Below, piece after piece: positions 1-7,611 of a DNA stretch of 11,418 bases. The notes beneath the pieces were generated by a model. It made no database searches. It was not told the DNA's origin and saw only the letters and a program-made list of their open reading frames with translations. The DNA comes from an uncultured Acetatifactor sp. (lineage in GTDB: Bacteria > Bacillota > Clostridia > Lachnospirales > Lachnospiraceae), in assembly GCA_947631715.1 (NCBI GenBank), contig CANRMK010000034.1:1-11418 (forward strand), given 5' to 3'. Made by a program: the position numbers and the translations under genes. The stretch's first letter is position 1, and each line of letters starts with the position of its first letter.

Positions 1-81
1 GGACATTTTATTGACGTTTTGCTGGCGAAAAGGTATGATGAAGATGATATGATCGTTCTGACGGAAAAAGATTTTGCTTGA
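1..81 (+). CDS. C-terminal end of an unrecognised protein (5' truncated)
   Basis: The first frame is open from base 1 to a TGA at 79-81 and encodes 26 residues ending in TEKDFA. The stretch is rich in Asp and Glu (YDEDD) after a short hydrophobic run (FIDVLLA). It is probably the tail of a real gene: it reads in the same direction as glgB, and its stop lies 15 bases before the glgB start, as expected within one transcript. The fragment is too short for me to recognise a family, and the gene's beginning is outside the window. Confidence 0.5.
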   Translation, partial: GHFIDVLLAKRYDEDDMIVLTEKDFA

Positions 82-96
82 AAGGCGGGGTAGACA

Positions 97-2058
97 GTGA
101 AAAAAGAGACAACAAAAGCAGTGGCGAAAACGGCTGTAAAGACGGCGGCGAAAAAAGATGCGCGGGAGCAGGTATTTATTTCTGAAGCTGACCAGTATCT
201 GTTTTCCCAGGGCACTCATTATGACATTTACAAGAAACTGGGTGCGCATCTGTCCGTGGAGGATGGGAAAGAGGGCGTGTTCTTCGGCGTCTGGGCGCCC
301 AATGCCGAAGAGGTGCATGTGGTAGGTTCCTTTAACGGATGGAATGAGACTTCCCACCCTATGGAAAAACTGGGGCCTGTCGGGATTTGGAGCGCATTTA
401 TTCCAGGCATCGGCGTGGGAGAGATGTATAAGTTCCTGATCACGGCGGAAGACGGCAGAAAGCTGTATAAGGCCGATCCTTTTGCCAATTATGCGGAATA
501 TCGTCCCGGCACCGCTTCCGTCATCACAGATCTGTCCGGTTTTGACTGGAAAGATCAGAAGTGGATGGAGCAGCGCGACAAAAAAGATCCCCGAAAGGAG
601 CCTCTGGCGATCTACGAATGTCATATCGGCTCCTTTATGAAGCATCCGGACGGTACGGAGGAGGGCTTTTATAACTACCGTCAGTTCGCGGACCGGATTG
701 TGGAATATCTGAAAGAAATGAAATACACCCATGTAGAATTGATGGGGATTGCCGAGCATCCCTTTGACGGTTCCTGGGGCTATCAGGTGACAGGGTATTA
801 TGCGCCTACCTCCCGGTACGGAACCCCTAAGGATTTTATGTATCTGGTGAATGAACTTCACAAAGCGGGAGTGGGCGTGATCCTTGACTGGGTGCCCGCG
901 CATTTTGCCACGGATGCCCACGGCCTTGGGGAATTTGACGGGAAGTGCATTTTTGAGCATCCCGATCCCAGACTGGGAGAGCATCCCGACTGGGGGACGA
1001 AGATCTTTAATTACGGTAAATATGAGGTAAAGAATTTCCTGATCGCCAACGTGCTGTACTGGCTGAGAGAATTTCATGTGGACGGTATCCGGGTAGATGC
1101 GGTGGCCTCCATGCTGTATTTGGATTACGGAAAGCAGGACGGCCAGTGGGTGCCCAACAAATACGGCGGGAATAAGAATCTGGAGGCGATCGAGTTCTTC
1201 CGCCATATGAATTCCGTGGTGCGGGGGACATATCCCGGCTTTATGACCATTGCGGAGGAATCCACTGCCTGGCCCAATGTGTCCGGTGAGGTGGGCGATG
1301 AGGGACTGGGCTTTACCTTTAAGTGGAACATGGGCTGGATGCACGACTTCTGCAATTATATGAAGCTGGATCCCATTTACCGCAAGGGCGACCATTACGG
1401 GATGACCTTTGCCATGAGCTACAATGCCAGTGAAAAATATATCCTGCCTCTCTCCCATGACGAGGTAGTGCATCTGAAGTGCTCCATGGTGAACAAGATG
1501 CCCGGCTATCAGGTGGACAAATACGCAAATCTGAGGGCAGGCTATACATATATGTTCGGACATGCCGGCAAGAAGCTGCTGTTCATGGGCCAGGATTTCG
1601 GCCAGGAGCGCGAATGGAGCGAAGCAAGGGAGCTCGACTGGTATCTGCTGGCGGAGAAATACAACGCGGGAATGAAAGATTTTGTGAAAGAACTGCTGAA
1701 GATCTATCGGAAATATCCCGCTATGTATGAATTGGATGACAGCTGGGACGGCTTTGAGTGGATGAATGCGGACGATGCGGACAACAGCGTGTTCTCTTTT
1801 GTGAGGAAATCTTCCGCAGGCACGAACAGTCTTCTGTTCGTCATGAATATGACGCCCGTAAAGCGGGATGGCTATATCGTGCCCGTTCCGAAGAAGAAAA
1901 AGTATAAGCTGCTCTTAAACAGTGACGAGGAGAGGTTCGGCGGATGGGGCAATCCGCTTCCCGCAGAGGTCAGCGCTCAGAAAGTGCCCTGCAATAACAA
2001 GGAATATTCGATTTCACTGGATCTGCCGCCGTATGGGGCTGCGGTATATCTGTTCTGA
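97..2058 (+). CDS. glgB: 1,4-alpha-glucan (glycogen) branching enzyme GlgB
   Basis: This cytoplasmic glycogen-synthesis enzyme cuts alpha-1,4-glucan chains and re-attaches the piece through an alpha-1,6 bond. The 653 residues show an N-terminal Lys/Ala-rich tail (about 1-25), a CBM48-type domain (about 46-140, with VVGSFNGW near 75-82), a GH13 barrel (about 170-540, beginning YECHIGSF) and a C-terminal beta domain (about 555-652). The four GH13 regions are visible: DWVPAH at 264-269, DGIRVDAV at 329-336 with nucleophile D334, IAEES at 385-389 with acid/base E387, and SHDEV at 453-457 with transition-state stabiliser D455. The length is normal for the family and the catalytic set is complete. 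The GTG start at 97 is chosen because a G-rich Shine-Dalgarno (GGCGGGG, 84-90) lies 6 bases upstream; a second GTG at 121 is less well placed. No other glycogen gene is visible. A terminator follows. Confidence 0.96.
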   Translation: MKKETTKAVAKTAVKTAAKKDAREQVFISEADQYLFSQGTHYDIYKKLGAHLSVEDGKEGVFFGVWAPNAEEVHVVGSFNGWNETSHPMEKLGPVGIWSAFIPGIGVGEMYKFLITAEDGRKLYKADPFANYAEYRPGTASVITDLSGFDWKDQKWMEQRDKKDPRKEPLAIYECHIGSFMKHPDGTEEGFYNYRQFADRIVEYLKEMKYTHVELMGIAEHPFDGSWGYQVTGYYAPTSRYGTPKDFMYLVNELHKAGVGVILDWVPAHFATDAHGLGEFDGKCIFEHPDPRLGEHPDWGTKIFNYGKYEVKNFLIANVLYWLREFHVDGIRVDAVASMLYLDYGKQDGQWVPNKYGGNKNLEAIEFFRHMNSVVRGTYPGFMTIAEESTAWPNVSGEVGDEGLGFTFKWNMGWMHDFCNYMKLDPIYRKGDHYGMTFAMSYNASEKYILPLSHDEVVHLKCSMVNKMPGYQVDKYANLRAGYTYMFGHAGKKLLFMGQDFGQEREWSEARELDWYLLAEKYNAGMKDFVKELLKIYRKYPAMYELDDSWDGFEWMNADDADNSVFSFVRKSSAGTNSLLFVMNMTPVKRDGYIVPVPKKKKYKLLLNSDEERFGGWGNPLPAEVSAQKVPCNNKEYSISLDLPPYGAAVYLF

Positions 2059-2080
2059 GAAAGCCGCATATAAAAATTAG

Positions 2081-2171
2081 GAAACTCCCTTTATGGGGTT
2101 GCGACAGAGTGACCGGCAGACTGCTGCATCGCAGCGGCCTGCCGGATGAAAGGGACTGTGGAGCACAGTCC
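2081..2171 (+). other. Structured 3' untranslated region of glgB, possible small RNA
   Basis: Several complementary segments are visible just after glgB. TCCCTTT (2086-2092) can pair with AAAGGGA (2149-2155). Inside it, CCGGCAG (2113-2119) pairs with CTGCCGG (2139-2145), continued by GCTGC (2123-2127) with GCAGC (2131-2135) around an ATC loop. The last hairpin (2153-2171) is the terminator. The outer stem shares bases 2153-2155 with the terminator stem, so the two may compete. This density of pairing exceeds what a simple terminator needs. I match it to no riboswitch or known RNA family; it may be a processed 3' RNA or a repeated extragenic element. Confidence 0.45.
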
Positions 2172-2176
2172 TTTTT
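2153..2176 (+). terminator. Rho-independent terminator of glgB
   Basis: GGACTGTG (2153-2160), a GAG loop (2161-2163) and CACAGTCC (2164-2171) form a perfect 8-bp stem followed by five T (2172-2176). It ends glgB transcription. It also lies 5 bases past the stop codon of the converging J-like gene, so it may act on that transcript too. Read on the minus strand, however, the tract after the stem is only CTTTC, a weaker signal. Confidence 0.88.
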
Positions 2177-2181
2177 GATAT

Positions 2182-5100
2182 TTATGACAATACTGTCATT
2201 TTCCCGCGGATCGTTTCGTACGGCCGCTCTTTTACCGGGTTTTCCGAAGCATATTCCGCAAACCTGTCCGTGACCGGAGACGGATCGTCAATATTGGCCA
2301 GCAGCTCCTCCAGCGCACAGCGCAGAGAGATCACATCAGAATGGATCAGGTAAGCCGGGGTGGTTCTGCCCTGAAAGGCCGTCTTAGGGTACTTTTTACC
2401 CTCCACATTCATGTAGGCTTGTACATTTGCCACATGGAACCTGGCCTGCCTGTGGCGGTCGGAAAGATACGCCAGCAAAAATGCGCCCTGATCCTGCAAT
2501 ATCACAACATGGCGCTGCTGGTCAGCGGTGGCGCCCCAGGTCATCTGCAGCCTGGCCAAATCGCCTTGCATCATCCTGATCAAGGCCTGCTGCAGCCGGT
2601 ATCGGTTGGAGCTGTTGAGATTCAGCGTCTCCGTGACGCCCTCTTTGTCGGTACAGGATATAGCAGAGGGCGCAAGAGAGAAATAGAAGTTCGCAACGGC
2701 GCGGTTGTAGGAACGCTCCATGGGGAAAGCGCCAAGCAGCCGCTTGTCCAAATTATAGCCATGACGTCCGTGGTTTACCGATTCGGCGTAATCCCAAACT
2801 CCGCCGGGACGCTTATGAACATTGTTGGGATATCTTACATCGAGGAACACGGTATCCAGATGCCGGCGGATGGTGGCAAAGCTGCGGTGGATATTCTGGG
2901 AGAACAGCTTGCCGTGATGGAAAGGCAAAAGCTCGCCTGCACTGCTGCCCTGCCAGTACTGTTCAGGGCGCGTCATAAGAGCGTAGGATTTGGCGCTGGC
3001 GTCGTCAAAATAAAGGCAGGCCCAGCCGGCTGTTTCTTTCAGGAATACCAAAGAGCGCGTGGCCGGGTATTCTTCCTCCTCGCCCATTGGAAATACGGAG
3101 GGCCAGGAAAGCTCCAGGCGCTTCAGGCCTCCCTCCGAGAGCACTGAGAACAGGGCCTCCAGCTGTTTTGGCGTGACGGATTCTCCCAGGAGCTTTCTGG
3201 GAACCACATAGCCGGAGCTGGTGTCTATGATCGAAAGATCGGGATCTGCGTACACAGCCTCCGGCAGCTTGGTCAGCAGCTCAATGTGAATGGCAGCGGG
3301 GGATACGGCTTCTTCCAGAAGCTGTTCGGCCATGCGGGCCGCCTCCTGGGAATCTGCGATATTGTCATATACCCTTTCCCGGTCCATGAGCCGGCCCCGG
3401 AAAGTTTGTTCAAAGAATATCAGGACAGGCTCTTCCATTTCGTTTTCATACCAGCCGCATCCGTATAAGCGCTCGGTATTCTCGGCGAACCATTCCATAG
3501 GCAGAATAGAAATATCCGGCTCCCTGCCCGCATCCGGCACCGGCAGTCTGCAGACATGCCCGGCCAGGCAGCCGGCGATGATCTCCCGGTCTTCCTCCGG
3601 CGCAGCGGTATCGGGAAGACGGCGCAGCAGCTCCGCTCTCACCTGCTCATATCGGTCATAGGTGGACACCGCAGTTGGAAGAAGAAAGAAGAACGAATTG
3701 CAGTCTTCCAGGGCGGACAGCTGCTCCCATGTCAAACAGGGGCGGCAGACCAGCGTATCATTCAACAGGTAATCGATATACCTTAAGTGGAACCGAATCT
3801 GGATCTCATTGCCGGCGGCGGTGCAGGATAGGCATTTCGGGACAGGAATGGCGTTGTCATCCTCCGCTTTCAGGAATCTGCGGCTCCAATCGGGAATGTA
3901 GGGCAGATTTTGATCCAGGTATTCCTGCAGATCCAGTCCGCTCTCGGGATCTCTGGCATCATAAAAACCTGTGTTGATCCAATGGCGGAAGAACGCACCG
4001 TTTTTCAGGCTCAGGGAATCTTCCGGGGCGGAAGCCTGTTCATCCTGTTCCTGACGCTTATTGATCCTCTGTATCTCCAGGGACCGCCGGATCCGCTCCA
4101 GGATAGGTCCTGCGCTGGGAAGATCCGGATTGCCCTGGTAGATGTCCAGAAGCCTTTTTAATATGGCTTCCCACGCCCAGTCGGAAGTCCAGCTGCCCAA
4201 CAGGTAGTTTTCAATGAAAGCCCGGGAGTAAAGTGCACGCTGCAGATCGTCCCGGGCAAAGAAAGAGTCTACCGCTTCCCGCTTCTGCTCCGGGCCGCCT
4301 TTGCTTAAGAGCGCGCAGAGCTCTGTATGTGCTCTGCTCAGATCCCGGAAGTTTTCCTCCTGCTCGCCGTCAATTCCGGGTACGCGTTCTGCGATTATGT
4401 CTCGAAGCGGGCCGTACAGAACCTGGGCACGCCCCATTTTGGCATTTTTCAGGTCATACCGCTGCCATGCGATCCGATAGAGATCCTCGGGGAGAGTGTG
4501 CCTGCGGAAAAAGTGGATCATGAGCCGCAGCCCGGCAGGATGGCGTTCGGGCTCGCTGCCGAGGCTAAGCTGAGTACCGCATTTGTCGCTGATCCGGGAG
4601 ATGACATATCTATTCAAAATGTCGTGGCAAGCCATAATGTCAGGATCGCTCCAATCGCCCTTGTCCGCCAGGCTCAAAAGAAAGCGGTATTCCTGAAAGC
4701 TGGACAGTATCGCCTGCTCATTTCCCTTGGGACGTCTGGTCGCTCCGCCCTTTGCGGCAATCTGAAGAATGGACTCGATTCCCTCAAAATTGGCGCCATT
4801 ATACAGCTGAAACTGTACCTGTTCCTGTTTCTTTCCGTCCGGGCCGCTGACGGTACAGACGCTTGCCTGGTACTGATACACAACAGACAGCCAGTTTAAG
4901 AATTCTTTGGTGGGAGGGAATTCTCCCTCCAGCCGCGTGACATGCTCCAGGAGCAATGCGGTAAAGCTGTCGTCAAAGGCCGCATCCAGGAAAGCGGGAG
5001 AGGTGAAATAATCCAGCCAGGCCTTGGGATCTTTGCGACGTTTTCCGGAGTAAAGTTCAAGGAACTGCTGTATGGCTTCATGATCCGCATAGGGATTGGG

Positions 5101-5394
5101 CGCAAGATCCGGCGCTTCCTCGGGTATGGACCATCCGGCATCGGCTTGGGATAGGGGCTCCCTGCTTTCGCCTGTGTCCGGCTCGGCATCGGTGCGGTCT
5201 GACCGGACAGCCGCCGCGTTCCCGCTGCCGCTTTCCGCATAGTCCAGGGCTGCCTGATAGGCCCGGCGCAGCTGCATGAATCCCTCCGGGTCCTCCTCCG
5301 GGTTATATTTTCTCGTCTGCAGCGCATAGGCGTGCTTGATTGCCTGGATATCCCTGGTGGGCTCCAGATGAAGTAACTTCCAAATATCGTTCAT
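2182..5394 (-). CDS. Large J-like domain protein, probable partner of the adjacent HscC-type Hsp70
   Basis: This 1070-residue cytoplasmic protein begins with a J-like helical domain (about 1-55: IWKLL, AIKHAYALQTRKY, then DPEGFMQLRRAYQAAL). The HPD tripeptide that canonical J domains use to stimulate Hsp70 ATPase is replaced by NPE at 31-33. An acidic, Pro-rich linker (about 58-105) follows. The remaining roughly 950 residues look soluble, with no signal peptide or membrane helix, and match no domain I can name. Two CxxC pairs (C521/C524 and C550/C553) are present, but I have no proof they bind metal. I take the ATG at 5394 rather than the in-frame GTG at 5430, because GAGG lies 7 bases before the ATG and inside the longer reading. 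The gene is second in an operon, 75 bases after hscC. E. coli HscC likewise works with divergent J proteins (DjlB, DjlC), which supports a co-chaperone or substrate-targeting role. The client is unknown. Confidence 0.85.
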   Translation of the reverse strand: MNDIWKLLHLEPTRDIQAIKHAYALQTRKYNPEEDPEGFMQLRRAYQAALDYAESGSGNAAAVRSDRTDAEPDTGESREPLSQADAGWSIPEEAPDLAPNPYADHEAIQQFLELYSGKRRKDPKAWLDYFTSPAFLDAAFDDSFTALLLEHVTRLEGEFPPTKEFLNWLSVVYQYQASVCTVSGPDGKKQEQVQFQLYNGANFEGIESILQIAAKGGATRRPKGNEQAILSSFQEYRFLLSLADKGDWSDPDIMACHDILNRYVISRISDKCGTQLSLGSEPERHPAGLRLMIHFFRRHTLPEDLYRIAWQRYDLKNAKMGRAQVLYGPLRDIIAERVPGIDGEQEENFRDLSRAHTELCALLSKGGPEQKREAVDSFFARDDLQRALYSRAFIENYLLGSWTSDWAWEAILKRLLDIYQGNPDLPSAGPILERIRRSLEIQRINKRQEQDEQASAPEDSLSLKNGAFFRHWINTGFYDARDPESGLDLQEYLDQNLPYIPDWSRRFLKAEDDNAIPVPKCLSCTAAGNEIQIRFHLRYIDYLLNDTLVCRPCLTWEQLSALEDCNSFFFLLPTAVSTYDRYEQVRAELLRRLPDTAAPEEDREIIAGCLAGHVCRLPVPDAGREPDISILPMEWFAENTERLYGCGWYENEMEEPVLIFFEQTFRGRLMDRERVYDNIADSQEAARMAEQLLEEAVSPAAIHIELLTKLPEAVYADPDLSIIDTSSGYVVPRKLLGESVTPKQLEALFSVLSEGGLKRLELSWPSVFPMGEEEEYPATRSLVFLKETAGWACLYFDDASAKSYALMTRPEQYWQGSSAGELLPFHHGKLFSQNIHRSFATIRRHLDTVFLDVRYPNNVHKRPGGVWDYAESVNHGRHGYNLDKRLLGAFPMERSYNRAVANFYFSLAPSAISCTDKEGVTETLNLNSSNRYRLQQALIRMMQGDLARLQMTWGATADQQRHVVILQDQGAFLLAYLSDRHRQARFHVANVQAYMNVEGKKYPKTAFQGRTTPAYLIHSDVISLRCALEELLANIDDPSPVTDRFAEYASENPVKERPYETIRGKMTVLS

Positions 5395-5401
5395 GGTCTT
5401 A

Positions 5402-5405
5402 CCTC
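5402..5405 (-). promoter_or_regulatory. Ribosome binding site fixing the start of the J-like gene
   Basis: On the minus strand GAGG lies 7 bases before the ATG at 5394-5392, a normal spacing. It falls within the codons of the longer GTG-initiated reading from 5430. This supports the shorter protein, which starts directly at the first J-like helix (MNDIWKLL). Confidence 0.7.
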
Positions 5406-5469
5406 GTTTCCGCGCTGCCTTTGACAGCACATTTTTCTACTCTGTCTTATGATTCTGCCCTGCAGAACC

Positions 5470-7215
5470 TTATTCGTCCGGTCCGCTTTCCTCTGATCCG
5501 TCTTCGGCTCCAAAATTCCATTCCACCGGATCGTGCTCCGCCTCCGATTCAAGTTCTGCCAGCTGTTCCTGTACTTCCCTGCACATCCGCTCTCGGGCGA
5601 TCCTGCTGTCATTTTCCATACCGGTGCGGATGTACTCGATCAGACCGGCCGCAAATTCTCGGCGGGAACCGAATGTCTGCTGATAAAGGCGCAGCGCTTT
5701 TTCCAGCAGCAGCTGTTCTTTTTGTGTTCCCTGGGCGGAAAGCCGGATCTGCTTCATTCGCTCCAAAGCTTGCGCGTGCTCTGCCTCAGTCAGGTGGACA
5801 TGGGGATTCAGGATCAGCTTGTCCCGGTAGTCACCGCCGCTGCTGCGTGCGCTGACATGGAGAATTCCGTCGATATCGTAGGTGAAAGTTACGGCAGCGT
5901 ATTGTTTCCCTGCCAGATCCGGAGGGACCCTGATCTCCAGTTCACCCAGCTTTAGATTTTCCGAGGCAAAGTAACCCTCTCCCTGGTAGATCCGGAACCG
6001 GAGAGCATCCTGATTATCATGGAGTGTGTAGAAGTTTTCGCTGTGGCTGGCGGGGAGGATACTGCTTCGCTGGATCAGAAACGCCATATGGGGGTTTTGA
6101 TCCCGGGGGCCGTTATAAGTGGCGACGCCCAGAGAAAAGGGACAGACATCGGTCATGACCAGATCTTGAAGCTCCTCCGCCCGCTCCCTGATTCCGGCGC
6201 ATAGGCCCGCGCCCAGCGCCACAATCTCATCCGGCCCTGCGGCTACCGTGGGACGGCGCCCGAACAGTTCTTCCAGAAAATCTCCCAATACGGAAAGCTG
6301 GGAAGAACCGCCGACCAGGATCACATCGTCGATCCGGCCGCTTCGCTCCCGGTTCTTCATGGCCTGACTGATCACGGTGCGCACCCTTTGGAACAGGGGA
6401 TCGCACAGCTTCCGCAGAAGTTCCCTGGTGAGTGTGAGCCGAAAGGAGGTTTCTCCCTGCCGAATATTGATCTCGGCTGAATCCGCTGCAGAAAGGGCGA
6501 TTTTGGCAGCCTCCGCTTTTCGGTAAAGAGATGCCAGCACAGAGGGCTCCAAGCGTTCCGCCGTCAGGCCGTTTGTGTCGCAGAAACAGGCCACGATGGC
6601 CCGGTCAATGTCATCGCCGCCCAGGTGGTTGTCTCCCGCGATGGCCGTAATCTCAATAATATTTTCAAAGCATTCCACAATACTTACGTCCAGTGTCCCG
6701 CCGCCAAAGTCTATGATCATCATCTGACAGTCGCCGCCGGCTGAACGGTACCGGTGATACAGGGCAGCCGCGGAGGGCTCGTTGATCAGCCGCCTGACCT
6801 CAAGGCCTGCCAGCTGGGCGGCGAACTTGGTGGCGCACCTCTGGTCATCGTTGAAGTAGGCGGGGACGCTGATGACCGCCTCCTCTACCGGCTCGCCCAG
6901 ATACCGCTGGGCATCCTGCTTTAGCTGCCGCAGCACCAGGGCAGACAATTCTTCCGGCTTAAACTGCTTATTTCCCAGGCGAAATGTCCGCTCTGTACCC
7001 ATCCAGACCTTGAAAGATGCGGCGGTATCTTTGGGATAAGTGATAAGCCGCTCTCTGGCTGCTGCGCCCACCAGCACAGAACCGTCCGGCATGACGCACA
7101 CGGCGCTGCTGGTCTTAAAGGTCCCGATCTCATTGGGAATCAGTTCTGCCTTTCCGCTGCGGTAGACGCAGACAAGACTGTTTGTAGTACCCAGATCAAT
7201 ACCGATCATAGCCAT
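5470..7215 (-). CDS. hscC: HscC-type Hsp70 chaperone
   Basis: This is a cytoplasmic ATP-dependent chaperone of the Hsp70 family, 581 residues. The nucleotide-binding domain (about 1-345) has the phosphate-1 loop IDLGTTNS at 6-13, the catalytic-lysine region FKVWMG with K69, VISVPAYF at 114-121, INEPSAAA at 144-151, phosphate-2 loop IDFGGGTLDVS at 168-178 and adenosine loop VGGSSQ at 301-306. A linker near 351-357 (DLVMTDV) leads to the substrate-binding beta domain (about 358-475), a shortened helical lid (about 478-560) and an acidic tail (DGSEESGPDE). It is shorter than typical DnaK, and its sequence resembles E. coli HscC more than DnaK. The ATG at 7215 has AAGGAG 8 bases upstream. It heads an operon with the J-like gene. 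No CIRCE operator (TTAGCACTC/GAGTGCTAA) is visible upstream, so HrcA control is not indicated. A divergent DnaK paralogue is the alternative. Confidence 0.92.
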   Translation of the reverse strand: MAMIGIDLGTTNSLVCVYRSGKAELIPNEIGTFKTSSAVCVMPDGSVLVGAAARERLITYPKDTAASFKVWMGTERTFRLGNKQFKPEELSALVLRQLKQDAQRYLGEPVEEAVISVPAYFNDDQRCATKFAAQLAGLEVRRLINEPSAAALYHRYRSAGGDCQMMIIDFGGGTLDVSIVECFENIIEITAIAGDNHLGGDDIDRAIVACFCDTNGLTAERLEPSVLASLYRKAEAAKIALSAADSAEINIRQGETSFRLTLTRELLRKLCDPLFQRVRTVISQAMKNRERSGRIDDVILVGGSSQLSVLGDFLEELFGRRPTVAAGPDEIVALGAGLCAGIRERAEELQDLVMTDVCPFSLGVATYNGPRDQNPHMAFLIQRSSILPASHSENFYTLHDNQDALRFRIYQGEGYFASENLKLGELEIRVPPDLAGKQYAAVTFTYDIDGILHVSARSSGGDYRDKLILNPHVHLTEAEHAQALERMKQIRLSAQGTQKEQLLLEKALRLYQQTFGSRREFAAGLIEYIRTGMENDSRIARERMCREVQEQLAELESEAEHDPVEWNFGAEDGSEESGPDE

Positions 7216-7245
7216 ATGGATTTCTCCTTGTTACGATTTACAGCC

Positions 7246-7280
7246 GGGCATGACCTGCAAGGGAATGGCTGAATTGTTGC
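7246..7280 (+). repeat. Solo copy of the outer arm of the 7374-7569 element
   Basis: These 35 bases match 7535-7569 in the same orientation at about 30 of 35 positions, without gaps; the shared core is TGCAAGGGAA. The copy lies between hscC and its candidate promoter, so it would be in the hscC 5' leader. It looks like a separate partial copy of the right-hand end of the neighbouring inverted repeat. Confidence 0.7.
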
Positions 7281-7315
7281 GCCAGTCAGATGCATCGTGC
7301 TTGCTGATATTTCTC

Positions 7316-7344
7316 ATTTTACATTTTTTATTTGTTTCACACAA
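7316..7344 (-). promoter_or_regulatory. Candidate sigma-A promoter of the hscC operon
   Basis: On the minus strand, TTGTGT (7344-7339), a 17-base AT-rich spacer and TAAAAT (7321-7316) form a candidate -35/-10 pair. The -10 matches TATAAT at 5 of 6 positions; the -35 is weak. It is the most AT-rich stretch upstream of hscC and points toward it, predicting a leader of roughly 95 bases containing the 7246-7280 repeat. Confidence 0.4.
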
Positions 7345-7373
7345 GGGGAAATTCCGCCCCCATGAGGGAAACC

Positions 7374-7569
7374 GTAACAGTTCAGCCCTCCGTCGTATTC
7401 AGCCCGGTACTGTCGATGTTCTCCCGGCAGACCGTTGGAGCACGTCGGCACTTGGCGAGGTACTCTCGAGCCTAGTGTCCGTTACGTGCGGAGCCGAGCG
7501 GAAGCGTGTCTGCCGGGAGAACATCGGCAGTACTGGGCGTGACTTGCAAGGGAAAGGCTGAACTGTTAC
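7374..7569. repeat. 196-base imperfect inverted repeat, MITE-like or palindromic extragenic element
   Basis: The outer 14 bases GTAACAGTTCAGCC (7374-7387) are exactly complementary to 7556-7569. A second arm, 7407-7432, is complementary to 7508-7533 over 26 bases with one mismatch, and that position would be a G-U pair in RNA. The bases between these arms are only partly complementary. The centre holds a further imperfect palindrome, so the whole element could fold into one long hairpin. It has no open reading frame of note. No clean target-site duplication is visible at its edges. Size, end symmetry and the extra arm at 7246-7280 suggest a non-autonomous mobile element or dispersed extragenic repeat. 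I cannot name the family. Confidence 0.75.
7440..7489. repeat. Inner imperfect palindrome of the element
   Basis: GCACGT (7440-7445) pairs with ACGTGC (7484-7489), CGG (7446-7448) with CCG (7479-7481), CACT (7449-7452) with AGTG (7474-7477), and GGC (7454-7456) with GCC (7470-7472), leaving a loop of 13 bases that can itself form GAG/CTC. Bulges at 7482-7483 and 7478 interrupt the stem. It would form the tip of the long hairpin. Confidence 0.55.
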
Positions 7570-7577
7570 AGGAAAAC

Positions 7578-7605
7578 TAAAGAAATGTCCTCCGTGATCC
7601 GAAAT
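7578..7605 (+). promoter_or_regulatory. Candidate sigma-28 (FliA/SigD) flagellar promoter
   Basis: TAAA (7578-7581), a 16-base gap and TCCGAAAT (7598-7605) resemble the flagellar sigma consensus TAAA-N14-16-GCCGATAT, with mismatches only at the first G and one T of the -10. It lies 51 bases before the TTG start at 7656 and 9 bases beyond the palindromic element. Its place ahead of a flagellin operon, the classic target of this sigma factor, strengthens the call. Confidence 0.55.
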
Positions 7606-7611
7606 AAAAAA

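Noticed and set aside
2341..3147. Long open frame (268 codons) on the + strand
   Set aside because: It lies wholly antisense inside the J-like gene, has low-complexity composition without family features, and no ribosome site was seen; it reflects the codon bias of the opposite strand.
4327..4899. Open frame of 190 codons on the + strand
   Set aside because: It is antisense within the J-like gene and has no recognisable domain or upstream ribosome site.
5395..5430. Upstream GTG start for the J-like protein adding 12 residues
   Set aside because: The Shine-Dalgarno for the ATG at 5394 lies within that extension, and the J-like domain starts right at the ATG.
7345..7360. GGGG...CCCC semi-palindrome upstream of hscC as a heat-shock operator
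   Set aside because: It does not match CIRCE or any operator I know, and a short symmetric stretch is easily chance.
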